Positions 19,001 to 27,658 of a stretch of 64,000 nucleotides of DNA are shown here, one piece after another (position 1 is the first letter of the stretch; every line of letters starts with the position of its first letter). The DNA comes from Planctomycetaceae bacterium. GTDB taxonomy: Bacteria; Planctomycetota; Planctomycetia; Pirellulales; PALSA-1355. The DNA lies in the NCBI GenBank assembly GCA_003153375.1, contig PLYM01000253.1, positions 1 to 64,000 of the forward strand, read 5' to 3'. The notes under the pieces are model-generated. The model ran no database searches, was not told the DNA's origin, and was given only the letters and a program-made list of their open reading frames with translations. Both the position numbers and the translations under genes were made by a program.

Positions 19001-19037
19001 CGACGGCACAAGCCTGACCAACGAGTCGCGTCGACAT
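16026..19037 (-). CDS. Planctomycete cytochrome C / DUF1549 / DUF1553 protein
   Basis: This 1003-residue exported protein has a signal peptide (residues 5-25). The planctomycete cytochrome c domain carries CFSCHGE near residue 42 and the RMPPKG motif about 55 residues later. A DUF1549 domain follows (NPIDAFVAVNMAKHGLQ, RYGERWARHWMD), then a second CARCH heme-type motif in VHCARCHNHKFDPI. An inserted beta-sandwich of about 150 residues (carbohydrate-binding-like, FKLLATPASGGEPV) precedes DUF1553 (VWRSIVNRVWHYHFDRGIV, LYDDAECIRDA-like helices near the end). The start has an AGGGG ribosome site. It heads a two-gene operon with the DUF1501 gene. A role in oxidative polysaccharide breakdown is commonly inferred for the family but unproven. 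Confidence 0.93.
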   Translation of the reverse strand: MSTRLVGQACAVAVMLTLVGARGATADMVDFNRDVRPLLAAHCFSCHGEKQQESGLRLDRRDDATRGGDNGVAIVPQKSGESPLVDRITSTDNDRRMPPKGDPLQPAAVELIRVWIDQGANWPAEGDATKPAGPEHWSLRPLVQPAVPATATAASRNPIDAFVAVNMAKHGLQSSPEADRRTLLRRVTLDLTGLAPTPEELDDFVADPSADAYERLVDRLLASPRYGERWARHWMDVIHFAETHGNDQDRPREHAWPYRDYLIRSFNDDKPYTRFVREQVAGDVLYPDDSQATVALGFLAAGPWDESSLMCIVDDTVDKKLAQVLDRDDMITNVMSTFTSTTVHCARCHNHKFDPISQADYYNLQAVFAGVDRADRLFDPDPAVHQQRRLLTRQKQSAAALTAEQLLGDARMQSEVAALEEEFRRAGSTWVPVVATTTSAGGATVALQPDGSQLFGGTLPDKDTYTFTFETELPAVTAVKLEVLSDSSLPHRGPGRQENGNLHLSEFKLLATPASGGEPVAVPLAGAFADFDQDGWGVAAAMDGKIETAWGIYPQVGKDHAATFVLREPLHLAPGTRLSVVLDQQHGRSHLIGRARLSLTASANPAAARPLPAHPGGPEPAAILARSAAERTIDERVALARALLEWNLEGQLAALPAQQAVYAACHEFRGNNNFRPAEKPRPVHVLRRGDINQPLAEATPGALSAVPGLAAKFDLPTSDDEGARRRAMAAWLTDPANVLVWRSIVNRVWHYHFDRGIVDSPNDLGHMGGTPSHPELLDWLAVEFRDSGGSLKALHRLIVTSATYRQSSAVDAASARIDGDNRQLWRMNSRRLDAECIRDAVLQASGKLDLAMGGPSVRQFNESKGIHVTPNIDYRGFDVDSPGNFRRSVYRFLFRTLPDPLMESLDCPDGSQLAPVRSASVTALQALSLLDNPFVVRQSEHTAARLNASASTTPERIRLLFRLVLLREPTVDESSQWSAYAERHGLANACRMLFNTNEFVFVN

Positions 19038-19153
19038 GCAAACCCCTGGATCGTGCGCAAAGGATAGAGTGCCTTGAGTTTACACCCCCGACGCGGCACC
19101 CGCAAATCCTCGATCCCGCAGGCATTCGTAGCGAGTCAAGTTCGCGCGATTCA

Positions 19154-20137
19154 CTAACTGTGCCCCAGAATGCGATGCGGCTCATAGGGTTCGGCCAGGC
19201 TCTTGAGCTCGGCGGCGTCGAGCTGTACGTCGAGCGAGGCGACGGCGTCTTCAAGCTGCGCCATCTTCGAAGCGCCAAGAATCGGCGCCGTCACGCCGTC
19301 CTGAGCCAGCAGCCAGGCCAGGGCCACTTGCGCGTTCGAGATGCCCCGCCGGGCGGCGATGGCCGTGACGCGCTCGACGACTTTGAAGTCCGACTCCTGA
19401 TAATAGAGCTTGTGGGCGTAGTCGTCGGTCTTGGCCCGCAGGGTCTCGCCGCGATCTTCACCCCGTCGATTGCCCGCCAGGAAACCTCGCGCCAACGGGC
19501 TCCAAGGCAGCAAGCCGATGCCGGCGGCGCGGCAGAGCGGAATCATTTCGCGTTCTTCCTCGCGATAGATCAGGTTGTAATGATTCTGCATCGTCACGAA
19601 CCGAGAGAGCCCCAGCCGCTGGGCCGTGTCGAGCATGTTGCCGAACTGCCAGGCAAACATCGACGAGGCACCGAGATAGAGCGCCTTGCCCGACTTGACG
19701 ACCTCATCGAGGGCGCCGAGTGTCTCTTCGATCGGCGTCTCGTAGTCGAAGCGGTGGATCTGATAGAGATCGACGTAATCGGTTCCCAAACGGCGCAGGC
19801 TGTCGTCGATCGCATGCCGGATGTGTTTGCGCGAAAGGCCCCGGTGGTTGGGATCGTCGCTCATCGGATTGAACACCTTGGTGGCGATCACGACCTGATC
19901 GCGCGGGGGGCCGAAATCGCGCAACGCCCGCCCCAACACTTCCTCGCTCGCGCCGAGCGAGTACATGTCGGCCGTGTCGAAGAAATTAAAACCCAGCTCC
20001 AAGGCCCGGCGAATAAATGGCCGGCTCTCTTCTTCGTCCAGCACCCAAGGCCGCCATTGTTTCGACCCATAGGTCATCGTGCCCAAGCACAATCGCGAAA
20101 CCTTGAGGCCCGTCGAGCCGAGTCGAGTGAATTTCAT
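19154..20137 (-). CDS. Aldo/keto reductase
   Basis: This 327-residue TIM-barrel oxidoreductase has the catalytic residues of the family: Asp and Tyr in FFDTADMYSLGASEEVLG, Lys in QVVIATKVF and His in YQIHRFD. The NADPH-binding C-terminal segment (WSPLARGFLAG, GISNAQVALAWLL, PILGASKMAQLEDAVASL) is also present. Length is typical for the AKR group related to the voltage-gated potassium channel beta subunit and YajO. It should reduce aldehydes or ketones with NADPH; the substrate is unknown. It stands alone, 116 bases downstream of the DUF1549 gene start on the same strand. Confidence 0.93.
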   Translation of the reverse strand: MKFTRLGSTGLKVSRLCLGTMTYGSKQWRPWVLDEEESRPFIRRALELGFNFFDTADMYSLGASEEVLGRALRDFGPPRDQVVIATKVFNPMSDDPNHRGLSRKHIRHAIDDSLRRLGTDYVDLYQIHRFDYETPIEETLGALDEVVKSGKALYLGASSMFAWQFGNMLDTAQRLGLSRFVTMQNHYNLIYREEEREMIPLCRAAGIGLLPWSPLARGFLAGNRRGEDRGETLRAKTDDYAHKLYYQESDFKVVERVTAIAARRGISNAQVALAWLLAQDGVTAPILGASKMAQLEDAVASLDVQLDAAELKSLAEPYEPHRILGHS

Positions 20138-20238
20138 GACAAGCGAGCCGACCAGGGGAGATGAAGCGGTAACAGCGCCCTACCGCCTTCGTGGAGGGTT
20201 TGCCGACAGCCATCAGCCTACCGCGTTACGCCGTTGGC

Positions 20239-21189
20239 TCAAGGCTTCGGCAGGCGCTCGAGCGGAAACAGCGACGCCTCGCGAATTTCGGCCGGCTCGG
20301 AGTGGTTGACCTGGCGGATGCTGTCGGAGGGGAGCGCGGCGGGTTCGCTGAGGTGGTCATGATGGGGCTCATTGCGGGCGGCCATAGTGCGGCCGGCGAC
20401 GTGGCCGGCGGCGGCGCCCCCGACGGCCAAGATCGGAGCGCTCCACCAGCCGGCGATGAAGCTGGCGGCCGGGGCCGTACACTCCATACCCATTCGTGGG
20501 TAGACCACGTGGTAGGTCTCGCGCTCCGTCTCCCAGTCGCTTTCCATGCGGGCATAACCCAGCACGTCACCGACGGCGCGGCCGTGGTTCATCAGCGAGA
20601 TCAACGGCAACTCGTTGATCACCGCATAGGTGCCGGGCAACGGCCGCGAGTGGACGTTCTTGGCCATCGCCGCTTCGTGCAGCGCGACCGCGGGCACGTC
20701 GGAGTTGAGATACAGGCTGTTCGTGTAGGGATTGTACATGTCGCCACCCAGCACCCGGTTGGGCAACACGGTATAGCCAATCCAACTGAAGACGCCCACG
20801 GAATAGCGCCAGACCGGCGACACCAAGTTGTTCTCGCGCAGCCGCTTCCACTGGCCCTTGGGATCGTAGTGATTGACGTAGACGTAGACGTCGGTGAGAT
20901 CGTTCTTCTCGAGATACTCTTTCAGCTTGGCCGTCGTCTCGGGCGACAAGGCATGGCGGTTGATGCGCCCATCGAGTGGCAAAATGCGCGCGGGGGTGCC
21001 GATCACCCAGGCGAAGCGGTCGAGAGTCTTGCTGGGCTTTCCTTCCTCGAGCACCATCGTCCCCGGCGCGACGACGTCGGGCTGCGGCCGATGGCCGAAC
21101 TGATAGGGAGCGACTGCGCAGCCCGAGCCGATGAGCAGGCACCATGTGGCCCACCACCCGACGCGCAGTATGTTGCAAAACGACGTCAA
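20239..21189 (-). CDS. Putative lipoprotein with degenerate HExxH-like motif
   Basis: This 316-residue protein has a short signal ending LLIGSGC, a weak lipobox. Only a TTG at 21189 gives a start before the signal, so the initiation codon is unusual. The body has no catalogue domain I can name. A segment near residues 160-180 reads NSDVPAVALHEAAMAKNV, which looks like a zinc-protease HExxH helix in which the second His is Met. A hydrophobic hairpin (IAGWWSAPILAVGGAAAGHVAG, split by a Pro) near residue 250 suggests membrane contact, and a His-rich tail follows. It may be an inactive relative of a metalloprotease. It lies between an aldo/keto reductase and a coiled-coil protein, all on the minus strand with 100-226-base gaps. 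Confidence 0.7.
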   Translation of the reverse strand: MTSFCNILRVGWWATWCLLIGSGCAVAPYQFGHRPQPDVVAPGTMVLEEGKPSKTLDRFAWVIGTPARILPLDGRINRHALSPETTAKLKEYLEKNDLTDVYVYVNHYDPKGQWKRLRENNLVSPVWRYSVGVFSWIGYTVLPNRVLGGDMYNPYTNSLYLNSDVPAVALHEAAMAKNVHSRPLPGTYAVINELPLISLMNHGRAVGDVLGYARMESDWETERETYHVVYPRMGMECTAPAASFIAGWWSAPILAVGGAAAGHVAGRTMAARNEPHHDHLSEPAALPSDSIRQVNHSEPAEIREASLFPLERLPKP

Positions 21190-21415
21190 AACTCGACTCG
21201 CGAAAACCGCTGAGGACAGGACACGAATTCAAGATGCGCGCAGAACGCTGGCGCTCTCCCACGAAGGGGCGGATGGGATACCATCTTTTCGAGTTTGCCA
21301 CAATGGCGAACGAGGTGGCGCCGGAAAACGCGGCATCGCGGGCAGGCTGGAGAAAGCCAGCAACTGCTATCGTCGGCGATAGCCGCTGACTTGATCGCTT
21401 CGAACTTGGACGAGC

Positions 21416-22057
21416 CTAAAAGTCGGTAGGCCCACGATTCTGCAGCAGCACGCCGGTCTGCGACTTCAAGCGCGCGACCTCGTCGTTGAGCACGTCGACT
21501 TGCCAGTGCAGCTTGGCTTCCGTCGAAGCGTCGGCCAGGGCCTTGCCACGCTCGACTTGCAATTTGGCGATCTCGACCGTCAAGCGCAGGCGCTCGACGT
21601 CGATCGCCGCCACGGTACCGGCCGAGAGGCGATTCACTTCGGCGGCGCGCTTCCAGCGGTTCTCCGCCTCGCGCACCGAAGACTCGGCGCGACGAATCCA
21701 GGCAGCCAGCGAATCGCCGCCGCTCGCGCTCTCCGCTGCTTCGAGTTGCGCGCGGGCGACTTGCACGGCGTCGGTGAACTGGGCGAGCAAGCCGCCCGAG
21801 ATGGTTTCGCCGACGCGGCGGTTCTGGTCTTGCGCTTTGCGGAGCGTGGCCTCGGCCAGACTCAACTGAGCGCGAGCGATCCGCACGTCGAGACTGTCTT
21901 GTTTGTTATCTGAGGCTTGCCTGCCCTCGGCGGCTTGTTTCTTTTCAGGCGCCGGCTTGCTGTCCGGCGCGGCCGAGGCGCTCGATCCCGCCCGATAGCC
22001 GAGCACGCTGCCAAGCGCCAAGACGCTTGCCACTACTGCCAGTCGTCGTCGATTCAT
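21416..22057 (-). CDS. Exported coiled-coil protein
   Basis: This 213-residue protein has an N-terminal hydrophobic anchor or signal (residues 6-28), a charged Lys/Glu/Ala/Gln linker, then nearly continuous heptad-like helix from about residue 55 to 200 (IARAQLSLAEATLRKAQDQ, VARAQLEAAESA, RRAESSVREAENRWK). Such helices are typical of the periplasmic hairpin of membrane-fusion (HlyD-type) or TolC proteins, but the lipoyl and barrel parts are missing. The ATG at 22057 follows a GAGGTGA ribosome site. The helical hairpin may reach an envelope partner. The function is unknown. Confidence 0.75.
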   Translation of the reverse strand: MNRRRLAVVASVLALGSVLGYRAGSSASAAPDSKPAPEKKQAAEGRQASDNKQDSLDVRIARAQLSLAEATLRKAQDQNRRVGETISGGLLAQFTDAVQVARAQLEAAESASGGDSLAAWIRRAESSVREAENRWKRAAEVNRLSAGTVAAIDVERLRLTVEIAKLQVERGKALADASTEAKLHWQVDVLNDEVARLKSQTGVLLQNRGPTDF

Positions 22058-22281
22058 CGTGTCACCTCGAAAGTGTTTCGTGTCGGCGGAGCGCCCAAAC
22101 GCCTGGCATTATAGCTGCTGCGCGAGGGGAATCCGAACAACAAAGTCGCTGGATGCGCGGCTCGCGATCGGCCAAGAGCCGGCGGGCGATCAGGCCCGCG
22201 CGTGCTCGCGGGGCCGGCCTAGCGCTGGGCGCCCGAGAGTGCGTGGCGCCAGGTTGCGAGGGTTGCCGTCTCAAGGCACCT

Positions 22282-22647
22282 TCAGGCCGCGCGGGTGCGG
22301 GTGTTGGCGTCAACCGGCGTGAGGGCCGGTACGACCGGGACGCGGCGGACGGGCAGCTCGAGCAGTGTCAGGCCCATCACCACGACCCGCGGTTCGACCT
22401 CAAAGAACGTCGCCACATCGCGTCCGGTCGATGCCCGCAGCTCGACGATGCTGCGAAAGGCCACCGCCTTGTCCGTGTCCGAGGCGTCGTCGCGCAACAG
22501 CTGATCGATCAACTGCTCTTCGAAGCGTTCGGTTCGGCGGCGCACCGCGGCGGCGCCGCGCAGAGCCAGGAACCGCTGGGGGTTGCGTTGACAGTAAGCC
22601 CGCCATTGGGCCGCCAAGGATTCCAACACCGCTGTCGTCGCGTCCAT
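22282..22647 (-). CDS. Hypothetical protein, about 121 residues
   Basis: The protein is read from the ATG at 22647 (MDATTAVL). It is a soluble, mostly helical protein with many Arg residues (AAAVRRRTERFEEQLIDQLLRD) and a final segment of beta-like strands (RVVVMGLTLLELPVRRVPVV). I recognise no motif. The ribosome site is weak and both flanks are 220-290-base spacers without other genes, so this could be a spurious frame. The plausible amino-acid composition and helix pattern favour a real gene. Confidence 0.45.
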   Translation of the reverse strand: MDATTAVLESLAAQWRAYCQRNPQRFLALRGAAAVRRRTERFEEQLIDQLLRDDASDTDKAVAFRSIVELRASTGRDVATFFEVEPRVVVMGLTLLELPVRRVPVVPALTPVDANTRTRAA

Positions 22648-22934
22648 GGAGCAATACGGCCCTTGCCGGCCGTTACCTCGGTTGACAGATTTCCAGGGGG
22701 GATTGCGCGGGGTCAACGCTGGGCCGTGGCACGCCCCGCAGGCGAGTCTTCGGTGTTATCGAAAACCCGGCGCGGCGACCTGAACGGAATGTCGCTAGCA
22801 GTCAACAGCTTACGCAACCGCAACATGCCGCACGGCCGGATTTGGAGAGCTTTGAGCATCAACGCATTTCGCGCGGATGTGCCGCTTTAGCGACGAGTGG
22901 GCCGGCGCGACGGAATCGCTGGCGGGGGGATTGC

Positions 22935-23789
22935 TCAGTTTTGGGCCTGTTTGGCCCGCTGAGCGGCGGCCTGATAGGCCTGCTGAACCCCTGTTTGGCC
23001 GTGCAAACGTTCGAGTCGCACGATGCCAAAGTGGTACTCGGCTACCCGATTGAAATGATCGGTAAAGGCCGCATTAATTAACGAGCCCATCGCGGCGCCG
23101 GCAATCGGTACGGCCTGCGCAGCCAGCTTTTCGGTCACCACGATCTCGAAACGGGCCGCGATCTGGCTGATCAGCCGCATCAGGGCCGGGGCGGTGCCGT
23201 GCGCCAACGCGTTGCCGATCTCCTGCACCCCGTGCCGAGCGAGATAGCCGGCCGCGTCGCGCATGGCCATGGCCATGCCCACGCGACTGCTGAAATAGGC
23301 CGACTCCATGGCGTTCAATTGCGGCGCGCCGTAGCTGAACACGCACAGGCATTCGAGCCGTGTTTGCGGATCGCCCAGATCCGAACCGTTGGCCGCCGCG
23401 ATCTCGGCAATCGAGCGCAACATCAAGGTGGTGGTGGCCGGAATTTCCAACGACGCGCCGGCCAGGCCGAACAATCCGCCCACGGCACCGGTCGCGGCGG
23501 TCAGGGCCAGGTGAAATCGTGGTCCGCCGGCCAGCGACCAACCGCGGGGCCGCGGCGAGCTTTCGGCCGGCAGGGAACGCACGGCCCACGCCAGAGACCG
23601 CTCCAGGGCCGAATTGGTCATGTCGCCAATCATCGCGTGGGCTTTGGCGGGCAGCGCCCTGAGAACGCCCTCGGCCGGCTTGCCCACCAGGTTGGCCACC
23701 TTCATCAAGAATCCGGGCCGCTCCAAGTAGCGCGCCGCTTCGTCGAGGAACCGCAAGTCGTCGGCCGTGAGGGGAGAGGTGGTTGTCAA
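22935..23789 (-). CDS. EcsC family protein
   Basis: This 284-residue protein matches the EcsC family. An N-terminal helical segment (DLRFLDEAARYLERPGFLMKVANLVG) is followed by a Gly/Ala-rich amphipathic region (GAVGGLFGLAGASLEIPATTTLMLRSI, given in parts), the DPQTRLECLCVFSYG loop, and the C-terminal AGAAMGSLINAAFTDHFNRVA motif. In Bacillus, EcsC accompanies an ABC exporter; elsewhere its role is unknown, although it is membrane-associated. No ABC gene lies next to it here. It is monocistronic and divergent from the SDR gene at 24027. Confidence 0.85.
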   Translation of the reverse strand: MTTTSPLTADDLRFLDEAARYLERPGFLMKVANLVGKPAEGVLRALPAKAHAMIGDMTNSALERSLAWAVRSLPAESSPRPRGWSLAGGPRFHLALTAATGAVGGLFGLAGASLEIPATTTLMLRSIAEIAAANGSDLGDPQTRLECLCVFSYGAPQLNAMESAYFSSRVGMAMAMRDAAGYLARHGVQEIGNALAHGTAPALMRLISQIAARFEIVVTEKLAAQAVPIAGAAMGSLINAAFTDHFNRVAEYHFGIVRLERLHGQTGVQQAYQAAAQRAKQAQN

Positions 23790-24026
23790 CGTGAGCCTGG
23801 GGGCAAATGGAGGTCTTGAAGGGTCTGGCCGCGGTCACTAATTCTCACCGATTCGAGCGCTCGGCCGCCCGTTCAATTATAGGCCGTGCACCCGGCCGGG
23901 ATTTCGAAGTCGGGGCAATTCCCATCCTCTCGCTCGCAGGGTACGTTGGTGCGAACGCCAACTGACCCGGTATGTCGCCAGGTTGTCCCCCCTGCTCTGC
24001 CCTCGCGAGAAGAACGGAAAGACTAC

Positions 24027-24863
24027 ATGGAGCCCAAGAAATATGCCATCGTGACCGGTGCGGCCAGCGGCCTGGGCCGTGCGACCGCCGTCGCCCTGGG
24101 GCGCCGCGGCTGGCACATTGCCGTTGCCGACCTGAACGATGCGGGCAGCCAGGAAACGTTGCAAATGGTGCGCGCCGCCGGGGGTGACGGCCAGGTCGAA
24201 CCGCTCGACGTGACCAAGGTTGAACAGTGGCAAACCATGAGCACCAAGTTGCGGGCATCGTGGCCCAGTTTGGATCTGCTGGTGAACAACGCCGGCGTCG
24301 GAGTGGGCGGCGAGGTGGGCACGCTGCCGCTGGACGACTGGCGGTGGATCATCGACATCAACTTGTACGGCGCGATCTATGGCTGCCACGTGCTGGTCGA
24401 TTGGTTGAAGAGCAACCCGCGCGGGGCGCACATCGTGAACATCGCCTCGATGGCCGGCGTGGTCTCGGCGCCGGGCATGGCTCCCTACAACGTCACCAAG
24501 GCGGGCATGATCTCGCTCTCGGAAACGCTGTTTGGCGAGCTCAAGGCCCACAACGTCGGCGTGACCGCGGTTTGCCCTTCGTTTTTTCCGACGAACATCA
24601 TTCACAGCGGCCGCTTTCAGAACGAAGCCCAAAAGAACATGGCCGCCAAGTTGATGAAGCGTTCGACGGCCACGGCCGACGACGTCGCGGGGCTGATCCT
24701 GCGGGCAATCGATCAGCGGCGGCTGTATGTAATGGTGCCGTTCCAGGCGGTCGTGTTCTGGTGGCTGAAGCGGCTCTTTCCACGATTCCTGTTGAACTTC
24801 GTGGCCAGCCGTTATTTGCGTGAGACCGAAAAGCCAGCCGTCGTGGAAAAGGCTGCCGGCTAG
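24027..24863 (+). CDS. Short-chain dehydrogenase/reductase
   Basis: This 278-residue enzyme has a complete SDR set: TGAASGLGRA near residue 10, NNAG near 87, Ser in NIASMAGVVS, and YNVTK as the catalytic Tyr-Lys. The last 60 residues (VMVPFQAVVFWWLKRLFPRFLLNF) are hydrophobic and suggest membrane association, as in SDRs acting on lipids. The ATG at 24027 was chosen because the 47 residues upstream do not look like protein. The downstream MiaE gene follows after a 25-base gap, or overlaps this gene if an earlier GTG is used. The substrate is unknown. Confidence 0.9.
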   Translation: MEPKKYAIVTGAASGLGRATAVALGRRGWHIAVADLNDAGSQETLQMVRAAGGDGQVEPLDVTKVEQWQTMSTKLRASWPSLDLLVNNAGVGVGGEVGTLPLDDWRWIIDINLYGAIYGCHVLVDWLKSNPRGAHIVNIASMAGVVSAPGMAPYNVTKAGMISLSETLFGELKAHNVGVTAVCPSFFPTNIIHSGRFQNEAQKNMAAKLMKRSTATADDVAGLILRAIDQRRLYVMVPFQAVVFWWLKRLFPRFLLNFVASRYLRETEKPAVVEKAAG

Positions 24864-24888
24864 ACACTCGGGCACCTTGTACCTTGAT

Positions 24889-25491
24889 GTGCCTTATTGG
24901 GATTTCGTTGCCTTGCTGAACCTGCAAACCACCACCGGCGAGCGCTGGGTCGAGCAGGTCGATCGTGATCTGCCGTCGATCCTGATCGACCATGCGCATT
25001 GCGAGAAGAAGGCAGCCGGCGTGGCCATGAGCCTGATCTTTGCCTATGGCAGTGGCCGGCCGGCGATGTGCCGCGAGTTGTCGGAGATCGTGGTCGAGGA
25101 GCTGGAGCACTTTCGCCTGGTGCTCGACCTGCTGGCCGAGCGCGACATCGCGTTCGCCGCGCTCAAGCCGGGCGCCTATGGCCGCAAGCTGAACGAACTG
25201 GTGCGGCACGGCGAGCCACAGCGGGCCCTCGACCGGCTGCTCGTGGCCAGCCTGATCGAAGCCCGCAGTTGCGAGCGCTTCGCGCTGCTGCGCGACCATG
25301 TGACCGACCGCCAACTAGCCGATTTTTATGGCAGCCTGTTCGAGTCCGAAGCGCGGCACCACAGCACGTATGTGCAAATGGCCACGATCTTCGCCCCCGA
25401 GCCCGTGGTCCGCGCCCGCTTGCTGGAACTTTCGGCCGAAGAAGCTCGAATCATCGAGGTCGGCGACGAGCTGCCGCGGATGCACAGTTAG
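24889..25491 (+). CDS. miaE: tRNA-(ms2io6A37) hydroxylase MiaE
   Basis: This protein of about 200 residues belongs to the ferritin-like diiron MiaE family, which hydroxylates the isopentenyl group of ms2i6A at tRNA position 37. Iron-ligand motifs are visible: Glu in DHAHCEKKAAG, ExxH in EELEHF, Glu in EARSCERF and ExxH in SEARHHSTY. The order and spacing match the family. The start is uncertain: GTG at 24889 gives the length expected from MiaE alignments, TTG at 24913 is possible, and GTG at 24820 would overlap the SDR gene by 44 bases. It probably shares a transcript with that gene, but no metabolic link is evident. Confidence 0.85.
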   Translation: MPYWDFVALLNLQTTTGERWVEQVDRDLPSILIDHAHCEKKAAGVAMSLIFAYGSGRPAMCRELSEIVVEELEHFRLVLDLLAERDIAFAALKPGAYGRKLNELVRHGEPQRALDRLLVASLIEARSCERFALLRDHVTDRQLADFYGSLFESEARHHSTYVQMATIFAPEPVVRARLLELSAEEARIIEVGDELPRMHS

Positions 25492-25646
25492 GGCGTTGAC
25501 TTGAACCCAATCGTAGCCGAGCGTGCAATCAAGGGCCGCAGCTTCGCTACCGCTGTGGCAATTATCGTCAATTATTTGCCGATGCCCCACAGCCAGGGGA
25601 CGTAAGCGCGCGACAGGGAAATGTGTAGCGCGCCGCTGCGGTGAGG

Positions 25647-26417
25647 TCAGAACGTCTTGATGATCGAGCCGCCGTCGACCACCAGCACGGCGCCGGTAAT
25701 GTAGCTGCCGGCATCGCTGGCCAACAGCAGCGCGGGCCCGGCGAGCTCGCGCGGTTGAGCCCAGCGGCCTAGCGCGGTGCGGCTGGCGAAGGTCTTCTTT
25801 TGTTCGTCCGTCAGGATCGTGCCCGGCAGGTCCGTCAGAAACGGTCCGGGCGCCAGGCAATTGACCGTGATGTTGAAGTCGCCCAGATCGAGCGCGCTGG
25901 CCCGTGCGAGCCCCAGCAGCGCGCTTTTGGTGGCCGAGTAGGCGTTGCGCTCTTCCTTGGATGACAAGCCCATGATCGACGAAATGTGGATCACGCGGCC
26001 CCAGCGGCGCTCTTTCATTTGCGGCACCAGCTCGCGCGTGAGCGCCATGCACGAGGTGAGATTCAGCTCGAGCACGCGGTCCCAGGTTTCGTCGGTGATC
26101 TTGTCGATCGCCTGCGGCACGTTGCCGCCGGCGTTGTTGACCAAAATGTCGACGCGGCCCATTGCTGACAGGGCGCTGGCGGCCAGCTTCTTGACGTCTT
26201 CGCGACGCGTCATGTCGGCCACGAAGTAGACGACCTTGGCCTTGGTGCCCTCGGCAATTTCGGCGGCTGCTGCTTTCAGCTCCGACTCGCTGCGGCTCGA
26301 AATGACGATATTGGCTCCGGCCTCGGCAAAGCCGCGAGCCATGGCCTTGCCCAGCCCCTTGCTGCCTCCGGTCACGAGCGCCACGCGGCCGGTCAGATCA
26401 AACAGGGGATGCGTCAT
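25647..26417 (-). CDS. Short-chain dehydrogenase/reductase (FabG/glucose dehydrogenase-like)
   Basis: This 256-residue classical SDR has TGGSKGLGKA at about 15-24, NNAGG near 93, Ser in HISSIMG, YSATK as the catalytic Tyr-Lys, and the final AGPALLLASDAGSYITGAV and VDGG motifs. This is the cytosolic FabG-like type using NAD(P)H on a hydroxyl or keto substrate. The preference for a sugar acid or acyl substrate cannot be read from the sequence. It follows the LeuB-type gene by 48 bases on the same strand, so the two probably form one operon. Confidence 0.92.
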   Translation of the reverse strand: MTHPLFDLTGRVALVTGGSKGLGKAMARGFAEAGANIVISSRSESELKAAAAEIAEGTKAKVVYFVADMTRREDVKKLAASALSAMGRVDILVNNAGGNVPQAIDKITDETWDRVLELNLTSCMALTRELVPQMKERRWGRVIHISSIMGLSSKEERNAYSATKSALLGLARASALDLGDFNITVNCLAPGPFLTDLPGTILTDEQKKTFASRTALGRWAQPRELAGPALLLASDAGSYITGAVLVVDGGSIIKTF

Positions 26418-26465
26418 GACGAACCTCCGGCGATTGCAGGGTTGGATTGAAAACTGTCGCGCGAG

Positions 26466-27542
26466 CTACTTGAGGGCTTCGACCACCAGGTCGCCAATCT
26501 GCTGGGTGTTGTAACCCATCTTGCCGGCGGCCTGGCTCTTCATCTTGGTGCCGGTCACTTTCTGAATCGCCTGTTGAATGCGCTGGGCCGACTTCGCCTG
26601 GCCCGATTGATCGAGCAGCATGCTCATGGCATTGATGGCGGCGATGGGATTGATGACGTGCTGGCCGGTGTATTTCGGCGCGCTGCCGCCCATCGGCTCG
26701 AACATGCTGGTGCCGCCCGGGTCGGGGTTGATATTGCCGCCGGCGGCTACACCCATCCCGCCCTGCAAGATGCCAGCCAGGTCGGTGATGATGTCGCCGA
26801 ACATGTTGGTGGTCACGATCACGTCGTAGTATTCCGGATTCTTGACCATCCACATGCAGCAGGCATCGACGTGGTTGTAGTCGGGCTTGATATCGGGATA
26901 TTCCTTGGCCACGTCCTGAAAGGTGCGCCACCACAGATCGTGGCCGTAGGTGAGCACATTGGTTTTGGCCACGAGCGTCAACATTTTCTTGGGGCTGTTG
27001 CGCTTGCGCGTGAATTCGAAGGCCCAACGGATGCAGCGCTCGCAGCCCTTGCGGGTATAGATGGCCGTTTGCGTGGCGACTTCGTCGGCCGTGTGTTTTT
27101 TGAGAAATCCGCCGACGCCGCAGTACATGTCTTCGGTGTTTTCGCGGACGACGACAAAATCGATGTCGGCCGGTCCCTTGTCGCGCAGCGGCGTTTCGAC
27201 GCCCGGATAGAGTTTCACTGGTCGCAGATTGATGTACTGATCGAGTTGAAAGCGCAATTCGAGCAGCAGCCCTTTTTCGAGAATGCCCGGCTTGACGTCG
27301 GGATGGCCGACGGCGCCCAGGAAAATAGCGTCGAACTTTCGCAGCTCGTCAACCGCTCCGGCCGGCAGCGTTTCGCCGGTGCGCAAGTAGCGATCGCCGC
27401 CAAAATCGAAGTCGGCCGTTTCGTAGCTAAAACCGTCGATGGCCGAAACGGCCTTGAGCACCTTGAGTCCCTCGGCCGCGACTTCCGGGCCGGTGCCATC
27501 GCCGCCGATGACGGCAATGCGCATTGTTTTTTTCGCGTTCAA
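26466..27542 (-). CDS. leuB: 3-isopropylmalate dehydrogenase-type decarboxylating dehydrogenase
   Basis: This protein of about 358 residues has the nucleotide-binding start IAVIGGDGTGPEV, substrate-loop GAVGHPD, the ELRFQLDQYINLRPVKLYPGV run (given in parts), VVVRENTEDMY, Lys in VAKTNVL, and the metal-binding Asp residues in YNHVDACCM and NMFGDIITDLAG. The C-terminal SMFEPMGGSAPKYTG is typical. It oxidatively decarboxylates a 2-hydroxy-3-alkyl acid, most likely 3-isopropylmalate in leucine synthesis; tartrate or isocitrate relatives are the alternatives. No other leu gene lies in the window. A TTG at 27542 with GAGG eight bases upstream appears to be the start; an in-frame ATG six codons later is the alternative. 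Confidence 0.85.
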   Translation of the reverse strand: MNAKKTMRIAVIGGDGTGPEVAAEGLKVLKAVSAIDGFSYETADFDFGGDRYLRTGETLPAGAVDELRKFDAIFLGAVGHPDVKPGILEKGLLLELRFQLDQYINLRPVKLYPGVETPLRDKGPADIDFVVVRENTEDMYCGVGGFLKKHTADEVATQTAIYTRKGCERCIRWAFEFTRKRNSPKKMLTLVAKTNVLTYGHDLWWRTFQDVAKEYPDIKPDYNHVDACCMWMVKNPEYYDVIVTTNMFGDIITDLAGILQGGMGVAAGGNINPDPGGTSMFEPMGGSAPKYTGQHVINPIAAINAMSMLLDQSGQAKSAQRIQQAIQKVTGTKMKSQAAGKMGYNTQQIGDLVVEALK

Positions 27543-27658
27543 CGTTGCATCCTCGAAATCACTAAACCCGGAAGAGCCTGAGAGAAACGGCCGATTTTAC
27601 CAGGCGCCGCGCGGGGTCACAAGTTGCGCGCGCGGCCAGCTACGGCTAGAATCCACGC

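Noticed and set aside
16719-19067. A 782-codon plus-strand frame opposite the DUF1549 gene
   Set aside because: It is a high-GC shadow of the real gene; no motif or signal peptide.
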